A DNA stretch of 64,000 nucleotides from Terriglobales bacterium (GTDB lineage: Bacteria > Acidobacteriota > Terriglobia > Terriglobales > Acidobacteriaceae). Position numbers and translations under genes: made by a program. The stretch spans positions 1 to 64,000 of the forward strand of contig JAICWP010000011.1 in NCBI GenBank assembly GCA_025934735.1. Direction: 5' to 3'. The notes beneath the pieces are model-generated. The model was not told the DNA's origin. It searched no databases and was given only the letters and a program-made list of their open reading frames with translations. Of this stretch, positions 33,017-41,878 are shown in pieces. The stretch's first letter is position 1; each line of letters opens with the position of its first letter.

Positions 33017-33721
33017 ATGAACCGAGCCAGCCGGCCTCGCTACGAAAACCGTGTGTTGGCCGCATTGCCGAGGTTGGAAATTAGCCGCCTTGCGCCCCAC
33101 CTGGCGCCTGTCACTCTGAAATTGCGAACACAACTGCTGGACGGGAAAGCCGATTACGCATTCTTCTTGGAGGAGGGTCTTGCTTCCGTCGTTTTACCCA
33201 TGAAAAATGGCGGTACGGTCGAGGTTGGCGTCATTGGCATAGACGGCGTGGTTGGGCTTCCCGTTCTGCTCGGGGCGCAGAGAATGCCCGGAGAGACGTT
33301 CATTCAGGTAGAAGGCACCGGGTTCCGCATCAAGGCAAAACGCCTGAAAGAAGCCTTTGAGCGTCGCGGCGAGTTACGGCGTCACTTGCAAAAATATGTG
33401 CTGGCCAATCTGGTTCAAAGTGCGCAGAACGCCGCTTGCAACCGGCTGCACCCCATTGCGGAACGACTTGCACGGTGGCTCCTAACTTGCCATGACCGTG
33501 TGCGATCCGACTTTATGCCGCTCACCCATGAGTTTCTTTCTCAGATGCTGGGCGCACCACGTACCACGGTGACCCTGGCGGCAGGAATGCTGCAGGAAGC
33601 TGGCTTGATTGACTACACCCGAGGTCACGTGACCATCAAGACCCGCTCCGGGCTGGAAAAAGCCACCTGCGAGTGCTACGGCGTTGTGCGCAATGAATTT
33701 CGCCGTCTGGGCCTGCTTTAG
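33017..33721 (+). CDS. Crp/Fnr family transcriptional regulator
   Basis: The protein has 234 residues. NRVLAALPRLEISRLAPHL leads into a cyclic-nucleotide-binding fold (YAFFLEEGLASVVLPMKNGG, VGVIGIDGVVGLPVLLG). The phosphate-binding Arg of cAMP-binding Crp is not visible, so the effector is probably not cAMP. There is a dimerisation helix, then a winged helix with FLSQMLGAPRTTVTLAAGML; this recognition helix differs from E. coli Crp (RETVGR). AAGGAG precedes the ATG. It is divergent from the kinase gene. Confidence 0.85.
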   Translation: MNRASRPRYENRVLAALPRLEISRLAPHLAPVTLKLRTQLLDGKADYAFFLEEGLASVVLPMKNGGTVEVGVIGIDGVVGLPVLLGAQRMPGETFIQVEGTGFRIKAKRLKEAFERRGELRRHLQKYVLANLVQSAQNAACNRLHPIAERLARWLLTCHDRVRSDFMPLTHEFLSQMLGAPRTTVTLAAGMLQEAGLIDYTRGHVTIKTRSGLEKATCECYGVVRNEFRRLGLL

Positions 33722-33762
33722 CTAACTCTGGGGGAAGAAGCCCGCGGCCACGCCTTTGATGC

Positions 33763-35529
33763 TTACTGGAGGTGAGGACGCGGACGCACTTCGGCCGCGG
33801 CGACCACGCCTTTGCCCTCCAGGACGGAATAGAACTGGTCAACGGGCAGACTACTCAGCACGTTCACGGCTCCGGAGGGCCAGCGGATTTCCACCCGGTC
33901 AATTTTGCTGACGGCGCCCAAGCCGAAATGAACGCGCAGATCGCTCTGCGAAAGATAGCTGCCTCCACTGCGTACATCGGCTGTCTGGGTCATTCCTCCG
34001 GCGGTGATCTTCACCCGCGCGCCGAAGGCGAGCCGGTTGCTCTTTGTCCCGGCCAGTTCAAAGCTCACCCAATGATGTCCGGCGATGCCACGGTTGCGGA
34101 GGATCATGGGCGCGCCGTCAATGTCTTCCACCACCACGTCCACCGCGCCATCATTGAAGAGGTCACCTACCGCCAGGCCGCGGGAAACGTGGCGCTGCAT
34201 CAGCCCCGGGCCCGCCTGCGTACTGGCATCGCAGAAAGTTCCGTCGCCCTGGTTAAGTTGCAGCACTCCCGGCTGCTGGTAACCGGCGCCAGAAGGCAGG
34301 CTGGCCACCTGCGGATACACATGCCCGCTCACCGCGATCAGGTCCAGCCAGCCGTCATTATTGGCGTCAAAGAAGGCGTCGCCCCACTTCACGTAGGGCA
34401 TGGAGGGCAGGCCCACGCCCGATTTGTAGGAAACATCGTCGAATTCCCAATCGCCATTGTTATGGTAGAGCGTGTCGTACTCGTCGGCGAAGTTGGTCAC
34501 ATAGATGGAGGGCCGGCCCGTGTGATTGTAATCGCCGATAGCCACGCCCATACAGGCCTGCTCCACCCCGTCTTCGCTCACTGCCGTTCCCGATTCCAGC
34601 CCCATCTCGGCAAACTTCCCATTCCCCTGGTTCTTGTACAGGTAATTGGGAGTGGCATCGTTGGCCACAAAAATATCCTGGCGACCCGTATTATTGAAGT
34701 CCACCCAGACCACTCCCAGGCCGAAGTAGCCGTTCGCGTCATCCACACCCGCCGTCTTGGAAACATCGGTGAAGGTGCCGTCGCCGTTGTTGTGGTAGAG
34801 GGTGTCGCCCGCTCCTTTTAGGCCGCGCGGGCCGCACTGCACGTCCAACCCGCGATAGGTGCAAATGGGCAGCTTGCCAAATCCGGGCAGGCTCTCCAGA
34901 TGGAAGTCAACGTAATTGGTTACCATCAGGTCCACCAGGCCGTCATTGTCATAATCGCCAAATGCCGCGCCGGTGGAATTGCGAACATCGCCTACGCCGG
35001 CTTTGGCGGTCACATCCGTAAAGGTGCCATCGCCGTTGTTTCGGTAGAGAACATTAGTGCCCAGGCAGGTGATGTAAATATCGGGCCAGCCATCGTTGTT
35101 ATAGTCGCCCACGGCGCCCCCATTGGCCCAGCATGGAGTGGCAATGCCTGCCTTGTCGGTCACATCGGTAAAAGTGCCGTCGCGATTATTGTGGTAAAGA
35201 GCGCCGCGCGCTGTTTGGTGCTTTAGCGCCATCTCCACGGTCGGCGCATTGGTGAAATAGATATCCAGCCATCCGTCGCGGTCGTAGTCCAGCAGCAGCA
35301 CTCCGCCGCTCATGGATTCGGGAATGTACCTCTTCTCCGGCGAGTAGGAATGCCGGAAGTGAATGCCTGCTTTTTCCGTAACGTCTTCAAGTTGCGGAAC
35401 CCGCCGGGCTTGACAGACGGCAGCTTTCAGCCCCGGCGGCGGTGGCGGCGCTACGTCGTGCCCCGACTGTCCCGGCGCGAGCGCGGCTAGCGTCCCCAGT
35501 ATCGATAGGCAAACAAAACTTTTCAGCAC
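33763..35529 (-). CDS. CRTAC1-like VCBS/FG-GAP protein with C-terminal ASPIC/UnbV domain
   Basis: A 588-residue secreted protein with a signal peptide (FVCLSILGTLAALAPGQSG). Many FG-GAP/VCBS blades follow, for example YDRDGWLDIYFTNAPTV, GDYNNDGWPDIYITCLG, GDYDNDGLVDLMVTNYV and DANNDGWLDLIAVSGH; the D-x-D/N-x-DG loops bind calcium. The ASPIC/UnbV domain at about residues 490-570 includes GGSYLSQSDLRVHFGLG and VEIRWPSG. A seven-bladed propeller on the cell surface is likely. It starts 17 bp after the TPR gene, so the two are an operon, a pairing common in Acidobacteriota. Its role is unknown; adhesion or complex assembly is a guess. Confidence 0.85.
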   Translation of the reverse strand: MLKSFVCLSILGTLAALAPGQSGHDVAPPPPPGLKAAVCQARRVPQLEDVTEKAGIHFRHSYSPEKRYIPESMSGGVLLLDYDRDGWLDIYFTNAPTVEMALKHQTARGALYHNNRDGTFTDVTDKAGIATPCWANGGAVGDYNNDGWPDIYITCLGTNVLYRNNGDGTFTDVTAKAGVGDVRNSTGAAFGDYDNDGLVDLMVTNYVDFHLESLPGFGKLPICTYRGLDVQCGPRGLKGAGDTLYHNNGDGTFTDVSKTAGVDDANGYFGLGVVWVDFNNTGRQDIFVANDATPNYLYKNQGNGKFAEMGLESGTAVSEDGVEQACMGVAIGDYNHTGRPSIYVTNFADEYDTLYHNNGDWEFDDVSYKSGVGLPSMPYVKWGDAFFDANNDGWLDLIAVSGHVYPQVASLPSGAGYQQPGVLQLNQGDGTFCDASTQAGPGLMQRHVSRGLAVGDLFNDGAVDVVVEDIDGAPMILRNRGIAGHHWVSFELAGTKSNRLAFGARVKITAGGMTQTADVRSGGSYLSQSDLRVHFGLGAVSKIDRVEIRWPSGAVNVLSSLPVDQFYSVLEGKGVVAAAEVRPRPHLQ

Positions 35530-35546
35530 GTTACGTTTCCATCAGC

Positions 35547-37259
35547 TCATTGCGATTGTGGTGGAGCGCCCTGCTCCTGCCGCGGAGCCGGTAGTGAAAT
35601 GTTACGGCTCTTGGCCTTCATGGCGCGATAAATGTTGGCTTCCCGCTCAGCGTCAGTCTTGCGCCCCACGGTGCGATAGGCCGACTGAAGCTGGTAATGC
35701 ACCGCATCCAGTCCGGGCTTCAGCCGCGAGGCCGCTTCCAGGTAGGGAATTGCTTCTGCCGTTTTTCCCGCATTCAGCAGCGCTTTGCCCAATTCGTAAT
35801 TGGCGTCGGGGTGATCTGGGTTGCGCGCCAGAACATCGTGCAACAGTCGCATCGCCTCCGGTTCCTGCGAAAGCTGAAACAGCACGAAGGCCAGGTGATA
35901 TTCCGCCTCCGCGTCGCTGGCATCCTGTTGCAACTCAGCCCGGAATTCCGCCGCCGCTTCCGTGGGGCGATCTTCATGGATCAGCGCCAATCCCGCAAGG
36001 TAGTGGGCTTGGGCCAGCTTTGGGTCGGCTTCCAGCACGCGACGGCACACCGCCACGGTTCGCGGATAGTTGCCCATTTCCGACCAGGCCTGTGCCAGCA
36101 GCATCTGGGTACTCGTGGTCAGTGGCTGGCGCTCAAGCTTTTCCAGCAGCGCGGCCGCTTCCGGGTAGCGGTTGAGTTTGACCAGCGACTCCGCCCAGGC
36201 ATACATCAGCTCCGGCTGCTTCAGCAGGGAATCGCCGAACGGCGCCAGCGTGCGCGCGGCCTCATCATACGAACCGGTGGCGAACAACGCCATTCCCAGC
36301 ATGGAGCGGGCAACGTTGTCCTCCCGGTCGGCGGCGACCACCGGACGCAGCGCGCGTACGGCTTCGGCGTAATCCCCGGTTCGGCTCGCGGCCATGCCAA
36401 TGTTGCGCATCAACCCGGGAGTGCTGGCCGCCCATTGCTCGGCTTCATGAAAATGCGCCAGCGCCAGCGAGAACTGCTGCTGGCGTGCTTCTGCGGCGCC
36501 CTGGTCATTCAGCGCGCTGCCCACAATCTTAGCCAGGCGGCGCTCCCGTGCCTGCCACTCAGCGGGTGGAGTTTTTCTGGAAAATCCCATCATTACCCCA
36601 CTATCTTCCTTAGGCTGCGCATTTGCCTTCATCCCAGCGGCAGCGAGCGCAATTCGCAACAGGCGGGTAGTTTCGGGAGAGCCCTGCAAGGTGGCGGACT
36701 TTCGCAAGGATGTGACCGCCTGTCCGTAGTTTCCCTTCGCCATCCAGACCTGGCCTTGAACCCGCCATGCCTGCGCGTTCTGGGGCTCGGCAACCAGAAC
36801 ATCCGTGGCTTGCGAAAGAGCCTTGTCCGTGTGGCCTGCTTCCAGGTATGCGAGCGCCAGATCCAGGTGCGCCCCGGGCACGTCTTCGAAGTCCAGCGAA
36901 CGGCGATAGGTTTCGGCGGCGTGGGCTTCTTTGCCGCTGGCTTGCTGTAGTTCCGCGAACTGGCGCAAAGCCAGGGCGGCTACGGAACGGCTGGCATTCG
37001 CGATTGCGGCGGGATCGTCCGTGGCTTTGGCGGCATCGAGCGCGCGGAGCCGTAATTGCAGTTCGCCCGTGTTTGCGGAAGGGGTAACCGCTGGTCTATG
37101 CAAGACGTTCTGGGAACTATTTTCTCGCAGCAATGCATGTGCTTGGCTGAAGAGTAAAGGCAGGAGGAGCAAGCACACGCAGCGGGCCGACGGGAAATGC
37201 GCGAGCCTGCCTGTCACCGCCTTCAGCGCAGCGGTCGCCGAAGTGAGGTTCAGTTTCAC
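35547..37259 (-). CDS. Secreted tetratricopeptide repeat protein
   Basis: The protein has 570 residues. An N-terminal signal (CVCLLLLPLLFSQAHA) is preceded by about 30 residues that may be surplus. Roughly ten TPR units span residues 70-560; clear ones include HLDLALAYLEAGHTDKALSQ, ANYELGKALLNAGKTAEAIP and RNIGMAASRTGDYAEAVRAL. It would act as a periplasmic scaffold for the CRTAC1-like partner encoded next. A bidirectional terminator (37272-37315) separates it from the Oar-like receptor gene. Confidence 0.85.
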   Translation of the reverse strand: MKLNLTSATAALKAVTGRLAHFPSARCVCLLLLPLLFSQAHALLRENSSQNVLHRPAVTPSANTGELQLRLRALDAAKATDDPAAIANASRSVAALALRQFAELQQASGKEAHAAETYRRSLDFEDVPGAHLDLALAYLEAGHTDKALSQATDVLVAEPQNAQAWRVQGQVWMAKGNYGQAVTSLRKSATLQGSPETTRLLRIALAAAGMKANAQPKEDSGVMMGFSRKTPPAEWQARERRLAKIVGSALNDQGAAEARQQQFSLALAHFHEAEQWAASTPGLMRNIGMAASRTGDYAEAVRALRPVVAADREDNVARSMLGMALFATGSYDEAARTLAPFGDSLLKQPELMYAWAESLVKLNRYPEAAALLEKLERQPLTTSTQMLLAQAWSEMGNYPRTVAVCRRVLEADPKLAQAHYLAGLALIHEDRPTEAAAEFRAELQQDASDAEAEYHLAFVLFQLSQEPEAMRLLHDVLARNPDHPDANYELGKALLNAGKTAEAIPYLEAASRLKPGLDAVHYQLQSAYRTVGRKTDAEREANIYRAMKAKSRNISLPAPRQEQGAPPQSQ

Positions 37260-37271
37260 AACCGGTCCACC

Positions 37272-37315
37272 TTAAAAATATCGGCAGGACCCGATTTTTC
37301 AGGCCCTGCCGTTTT
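37272..37315 (-). terminator. Rho-independent terminator, bidirectional
   Basis: CGGCAGG (37282-37288) and CCTGCCG (37305-37311) form a stem with T-rich tails on both sides (TTTT at 37312-37315 on the plus strand; ATATTTTTAAG on the minus strand). Located 29 bp after the stop of the Oar-like gene, it should end that transcript. Confidence 0.75.
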
Positions 37316-37343
37316 GATTGTCTGACTTCGCGAGCCGATAAGG

Positions 37344-40300
37344 CTAGAAAATTACCTTTAAGCCGTATTGGAACTCGCGATCATTGTTGGCCACAATGCC
37401 AGTCGCCTGCAAGTTGGCGCCCGGTTGTTGAGCGGTAATCAGATTATTGGTCGGGCTGCACGGCTGATATAAACCCAGTGCACTCGCCGGCCCGCAGTTC
37501 ACCGATCCAATCGGATTGCCGTTCGCGTTTGGTGCAAAGTTGGGATGGTTAAAGAGGTTGAAGGCGTCCATGCGGAACTGCATGCTCAGCCGCTCCGAGA
37601 ACTTCCACGTCTTCGATATGGACAAGTCGTCGTTGAAGAAGCTGGGCCCGGCGCAGACCCCCGGGGATTCGTTGCCTGGTGTACCGATGGCATGGCCCAC
37701 CGCAGAGAAGGCAGCAGGGTTGTAGATGTTGGGGCCGCTGCGGCCGGCGGTGCAGCTCGTGCCGGTCACGAAGGGACGCCGGTTGCTGCCCGGTGCCCAC
37801 GGTGGTCCCATATTGCCGGTCCCGTAGAGGCTGTTCAGCCCGTTCTGGATGCATGTGGCCGAACTGGTTCCTCCTGCGGCTGTGGTGCACCCTACCACGC
37901 TCGCCAGGTTCTCTGACATTCCGGAGGCGAAGATGGTAGTGGAGGGACCCGACTGCGCGCTGAGGATGGTGGACAACTGCCAGCCGCCAAATGCATTCCG
38001 GACCAACACATTGCTACTCTTAAGTTCCGGAAGGGGAGCAATCACATTAGCTACGAACATGTGCGGCCGGTTGATTTGCGTGTTGCCGCGGTCCATGCTG
38101 GGCGTCCCTGCCCAGGTGAGCGTCTGGTAATTGGCGCTGCCGTTGGACTCATCCAGGGGCACGTTGCCGATGGAATGAGAGTAGGTGTAGGTGAAATTCA
38201 TCATCACGCCCTTGGCCCGCGCTTTGAACAGAGTTTGCAAGGCGTGGTAATGCGCGTCGCCCAGGTGTCCCCACCAGGTCAGGAATCCGAAGTTGTTGTA
38301 GCGCCGGAAGAAATTCGGGGAAGTCGCTCCCGCCGGCATATAGTTGCCGCCCGTGTTATTGGGGTTCGTAAAGGCGGAAACACCCCACAACGACGGAGGA
38401 ACTTCGTTGATGTCCTGGGTGGAAAGCTGGTGAATGGCGCGATTGCCCACGTAAGCCACCTGCAAGCTGGTTTCACGGGCAAAGCTGTGCTCCAATGTCA
38501 CGTTCCATTGCCAGGAGTTCGCGCTCTTATTAGAGGGATCAACTCCGCCGTAAGGCGAAGTCACCGCGGTCTGAAATTGGCTGGCCGAGAGCGGCGCGCC
38601 GTCCAGAGTACGCGAATACCCACTGGCAGTGAGAGCAAAAGGAGCGTTGCTCGACATGGTGTAGATGGCTGTCCGGTCACGCTGGAAGAACTGGCCAATG
38701 CCGGCGCGGAACGCGGTGTTGCCATCGCCGAACACGTCATAGGCAATGCCCAGCCGTGGCGCGAATTGGTGGTAGTTCTGGTCACGCAGGTACTTGTTCG
38801 GTCCGGGGCTGCCCGAACTGAAGTTTGTGCCGAATATGCCGTTGATGGCTCCGCATGGATTGGTCCCTGGAACCGTCCACAGCCCGTTGCAGGCGTCGCT
38901 GGCCGGCTTGGTCGGGTCATACAGGCTGGCGTGGAAGCTGGTCATCTGCCCATTCGGCTGGTAGGGGCTCAACAACATTGACCAACGTACACCCAAATCC
39001 ACCGTCAACCTGCGGTTGATCTTCCAGGAGTCGCCGGCGTAAAACTCGTAGTCGCGCCAGCGCAACTGGTTGTAGATGTCGGTGGACGTTTCGGACAGGT
39101 TGGAAAAGACGTTGCCCGGAATCATGGCATTGGCCAGCGGCATTCCGGTTCTGATGCTGGCATTGGCGTCGGCCGCATTAATATTGAGACGCTCCGCTGA
39201 GGCTCCGCCCGTGTCTTCGTTCTTGAGGTTGAAGCCCAAGAAGGCGCCGAACTTTAATGTGTGCTTGCCACGGAGCCACACTAGGTCGTCGCGCACGTTG
39301 TACAAGTCTTCCTTATTGCTCCAGGGTGCGATCATTTGTGTGGTGCCGCCGGTGTTGCCCAGGTTCAGGTTCGGAATACCGACGGGGTGGCTTTTCAGAT
39401 CAGCCGGGAACAGTGTCGGAAAGTCGCTGTTCAGCGTTGCTGCCAGCCCGGGTGTAGTACCTCCCGGCGTAATGATGATGCGGTTGTTGGAGTAAGAGAA
39501 TTCCGCCGTGTTCACCAGGTTGGCCCCAATCGTCGAGGTCAGCTTGCCGATAAGCGATTTCGACGGCTGTGCCCAGTTGCTTTCCAGTTGCGGATAGGCG
39601 TCATCGCCCCAGTAGCCCGCTACCGGAGCCGGGTTCACCCAGGTGTCCTGCGTATAGCGGAAAGTGACCACGTGGTTCGTGGCCACATTGTAGTCGCCGC
39701 GGATGTTTTCCTGCCGGTACCTGAGGGAGGTGCTGGGGTTCTGTAGCCAGTTGTTGCATCCGGAACTGCCGGCAATCGGTGTGCCTACGCCCGCCGGAGT
39801 TACGGGGCAAGGCAAGTTGGGAAGCGGGTAGTTGCCCATCTCAGCCACGGCGCCCTGCAGCGGTTGTGCGACTTTCCACTGATTTCCCGCTGCCTGGAAT
39901 TGTGCCGGGATTTGCGTCAAAACGTCGCCGCAGGTGATGCCGCCGGAGAAGTCTCCCTGGCGCTCGCCCGCGCTGGGAACGCAGCCGGTGCGGTGCACGC
40001 CGCGGATCTCGCGGTTCCATTCCTGGCTCCAGAAGAAGAACAGCTTGTCCTTCTTGATGGGTCCGCCAAAGGAATAACCGAAGTCGTTGCGCCGCAAGAT
40101 CGGCTTGTCGGCATTGGGGTTGGAGTAAACGCTGCCGGTGCTGGGATTGAAAGTATTGGCGGCGCGGTCCAGGAACGCCTGGCGCGCTGAAAACCAGTCG
40201 TAGGAGGTGAGCGCGTCATTCCGGCCGTAATAGAAAACGCTGCCGTGAAAGTCATTGCTGCCACTGCGGGTCACGATGTTGACCACCGCGCCCGAAGCCT

Positions 40301-41042
40301 GCCCGTATTCCGGACCGTAGGCATTGCGGAGCATCTTGAATTCGGCAATGGATTCCAGGGAGGGGTAGACCAGGATGGTGCGATTTGACCCGACGTCGTT
40401 ATTGTTCGCTCCATCCACCAGGAACAGGTTGTTGGCCATGGAATTGCCGTTAACGCCAAAGTCCACGCCCCCGCGCAACCCCTTGCCGACCGCATCAAAG
40501 GTTCTGGCCGACGAAACCCCAGGCTGCAACTGGGTCAACTGTACGAAGTTTCGGCCGTTAAGCGGCAGATCTTTTACCTGCTGACCCAGCACCACCTCGC
40601 CCAATTGCGCGCTATCGGTCTGTACCTGGATCGCATTGGCTTCGACGGTGACCTGCTCGCTGGCGCTGCCGATTTTGAGCTGCACATTCACCAGCGCCGT
40701 GCTGGATACGTGCAACTCCACTTTGTCCACTACCGATTCCATGAAATTCGGCGCCTGCACCGTAATCCGATAAGTACCGTTGGGCAGTTCCGGAGCGGTA
40801 TATTCCCCTGTCTCGCTGGTAGTCGCCGTGCGGGCCAGCCCGGTCGCGACATTGGTTATGGTTACCGTGGCATTGGCCACCACGGCGCCGGTGGGGTCGC
40901 TCACGACCCCGCTGATGGTTCCTGTGATTTTTTGCGCATACAGAGGTGTCAGAAACAGGACAAGTGCGCAAATAATCAGTAAGAAACGTGCAATGGCGCG
41001 AGCGGCTCTATGGCCAGCCTCCGCCCCGGATACGGCTGACAT
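37344..41042 (-). CDS. Oar-like TonB-dependent receptor with carboxypeptidase-like regulatory domain
   Basis: The protein has 1232 residues. Signal peptide RFLLIICALVLFLTPLYAQ; residues 38-125 form the carboxypeptidase regulatory-like (CarboxypepD_reg) domain GTISGVVSDPTGAVVANATV and EYTAPELPNGTYRITVQAP. A plug follows (VLGQQVKDLPLNGRNFVQL, DGANNNDVGSNRTIL), then a large 22-strand barrel ending in EFQYGLKVIF with the terminal aromatic. Oar-type proteins are abundant in Acidobacteriota and import large carbohydrates or other substrates; substrate unknown. The promoter region carries a Crp-like site (41110-41125). Confidence 0.9.
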   Translation of the reverse strand: MSAVSGAEAGHRAARAIARFLLIICALVLFLTPLYAQKITGTISGVVSDPTGAVVANATVTITNVATGLARTATTSETGEYTAPELPNGTYRITVQAPNFMESVVDKVELHVSSTALVNVQLKIGSASEQVTVEANAIQVQTDSAQLGEVVLGQQVKDLPLNGRNFVQLTQLQPGVSSARTFDAVGKGLRGGVDFGVNGNSMANNLFLVDGANNNDVGSNRTILVYPSLESIAEFKMLRNAYGPEYGQASGAVVNIVTRSGSNDFHGSVFYYGRNDALTSYDWFSARQAFLDRAANTFNPSTGSVYSNPNADKPILRRNDFGYSFGGPIKKDKLFFFWSQEWNREIRGVHRTGCVPSAGERQGDFSGGITCGDVLTQIPAQFQAAGNQWKVAQPLQGAVAEMGNYPLPNLPCPVTPAGVGTPIAGSSGCNNWLQNPSTSLRYRQENIRGDYNVATNHVVTFRYTQDTWVNPAPVAGYWGDDAYPQLESNWAQPSKSLIGKLTSTIGANLVNTAEFSYSNNRIIITPGGTTPGLAATLNSDFPTLFPADLKSHPVGIPNLNLGNTGGTTQMIAPWSNKEDLYNVRDDLVWLRGKHTLKFGAFLGFNLKNEDTGGASAERLNINAADANASIRTGMPLANAMIPGNVFSNLSETSTDIYNQLRWRDYEFYAGDSWKINRRLTVDLGVRWSMLLSPYQPNGQMTSFHASLYDPTKPASDACNGLWTVPGTNPCGAINGIFGTNFSSGSPGPNKYLRDQNYHQFAPRLGIAYDVFGDGNTAFRAGIGQFFQRDRTAIYTMSSNAPFALTASGYSRTLDGAPLSASQFQTAVTSPYGGVDPSNKSANSWQWNVTLEHSFARETSLQVAYVGNRAIHQLSTQDINEVPPSLWGVSAFTNPNNTGGNYMPAGATSPNFFRRYNNFGFLTWWGHLGDAHYHALQTLFKARAKGVMMNFTYTYSHSIGNVPLDESNGSANYQTLTWAGTPSMDRGNTQINRPHMFVANVIAPLPELKSSNVLVRNAFGGWQLSTILSAQSGPSTTIFASGMSENLASVVGCTTAAGGTSSATCIQNGLNSLYGTGNMGPPWAPGSNRRPFVTGTSCTAGRSGPNIYNPAAFSAVGHAIGTPGNESPGVCAGPSFFNDDLSISKTWKFSERLSMQFRMDAFNLFNHPNFAPNANGNPIGSVNCGPASALGLYQPCSPTNNLITAQQPGANLQATGIVANNDREFQYGLKVIF

Positions 41043-41410
41043 ACTGCCTCCTTACGTCTCAGATAGGGCCCGTGATTGTGCCTTTTTATCCCGAAATGGG
41101 CATCAGCACCGTGACCGCGGTCACAATGCAGTTGTGACAAGGCCATCGGGGCCCAGGCCCGCCAGTGTGCCGCGAGGCTTGCCCTGCAGCAGTCCATGCC
41201 GCAAGCCTCTTCTCCCCACTGATTAAGCTGGGTGGGAGAGATTGCAACCAGCGCCGCTGTCATTGGCTTAAGGTTCACTTAAGGCAGGGTCGTCTAAATT
41301 TTTCGTCCGCTGTAAACTCGCATACACCTTCGGTGAACACGCCGGCTGGATTGGCGGCTGCGCTCGTTCCAAAACGCGGTGCTCAACCCAGAACCAACCA
41401 GGAGGACTAG
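41043..41410. promoter_or_regulatory. Divergent promoter region of the Oar-like and molybdenum-hydroxylase genes
   Basis: 368 bp with no gene. It contains the 14-bp perfect palindrome at 41111-41124 and, at its right end, AGGAGG in front of ATG 41411. Confidence 0.5.
41110..41125 (-). promoter_or_regulatory. Crp-like palindrome CGTGA-N6-TCACA
   Basis: CGTGACCGCGGTCACA contains the perfect palindrome GTGACCGCGGTCAC (41111-41124) with the GTGA-N6-TCAC pattern. It lies about 70 bp upstream of the Oar-like gene start, a usual distance for an activator site. Confidence 0.6.
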
Positions 41411-41878
41411 ATGAGCGCCATCCTTATCAAGGTCAACGGACGCATCCACACCGTGGACGTCGACCCCGCAACTCCGCTCCTTTATGTGCTCGGCGACGAA
41501 CTTGGGTTGCGCGGCCCCAAATTCGGCTGTGGCCTGGGCCAGTGCGGTTCCTGCACCGTTCTGATGGATGGCCGCGCCACCCGCTCCTGCATCACCCCGG
41601 TCAGCGCCGTCGGCCAATCCGAAATTATCACCCTGGAAGGGCTGGGCACGCCTGAAAAGCCCCACCCCATTCAACAGGCCTTCATTGATGAGCAGGCGGC
41701 ACAGTGCGGCTTCTGCTTGAGCGGCGTGATGCTTACCGCCAAGGCCTTCCTCGACCATAACCCTCAAGCCAGCAGCGCCCAGATCGAGCATGCCTTTGAG
41801 CACGTGCTCTGCCGCTGCTTCGTCCACGCCCGCATGATGCGCGCCATTGAACGCTACGCGCAGACGAGGCGCGTATGA
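41411..41878 (+). CDS. (2Fe-2S)-binding subunit of a molybdenum hydroxylase (isoquinoline 1-oxidoreductase alpha-like)
   Basis: The protein has 155 residues. The plant-type ferredoxin cluster uses Cys 40, 45, 48 and 60 (KFGCGLGQCGSCTVLMDG...SC); the second cluster uses Cys 99, 102, 134 and 136 (QCGFCLSGVML ... LCRCFVH). All eight are present. It passes electrons from the molybdopterin subunit. The usual GCN-like CRC motif is CRCF here. AGGAGG precedes the ATG and the stop overlaps the next ATG (ATGA, 41875-41878), so subunits are made together. Confidence 0.9.
   Translation: MSAILIKVNGRIHTVDVDPATPLLYVLGDELGLRGPKFGCGLGQCGSCTVLMDGRATRSCITPVSAVGQSEIITLEGLGTPEKPHPIQQAFIDEQAAQCGFCLSGVMLTAKAFLDHNPQASSAQIEHAFEHVLCRCFVHARMMRAIERYAQTRRV

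Noticed and set aside
33772-34821. 349-residue plus-strand frame opposite the CRTAC1-like gene
   Set aside because: It is the antisense of calcium-binding VCBS repeats, explained by codon periodicity.
35697-36950. 417-residue plus-strand frame opposite the TPR gene
   Set aside because: The minus strand encodes clear TPR units; the plus-strand frame has no domain.
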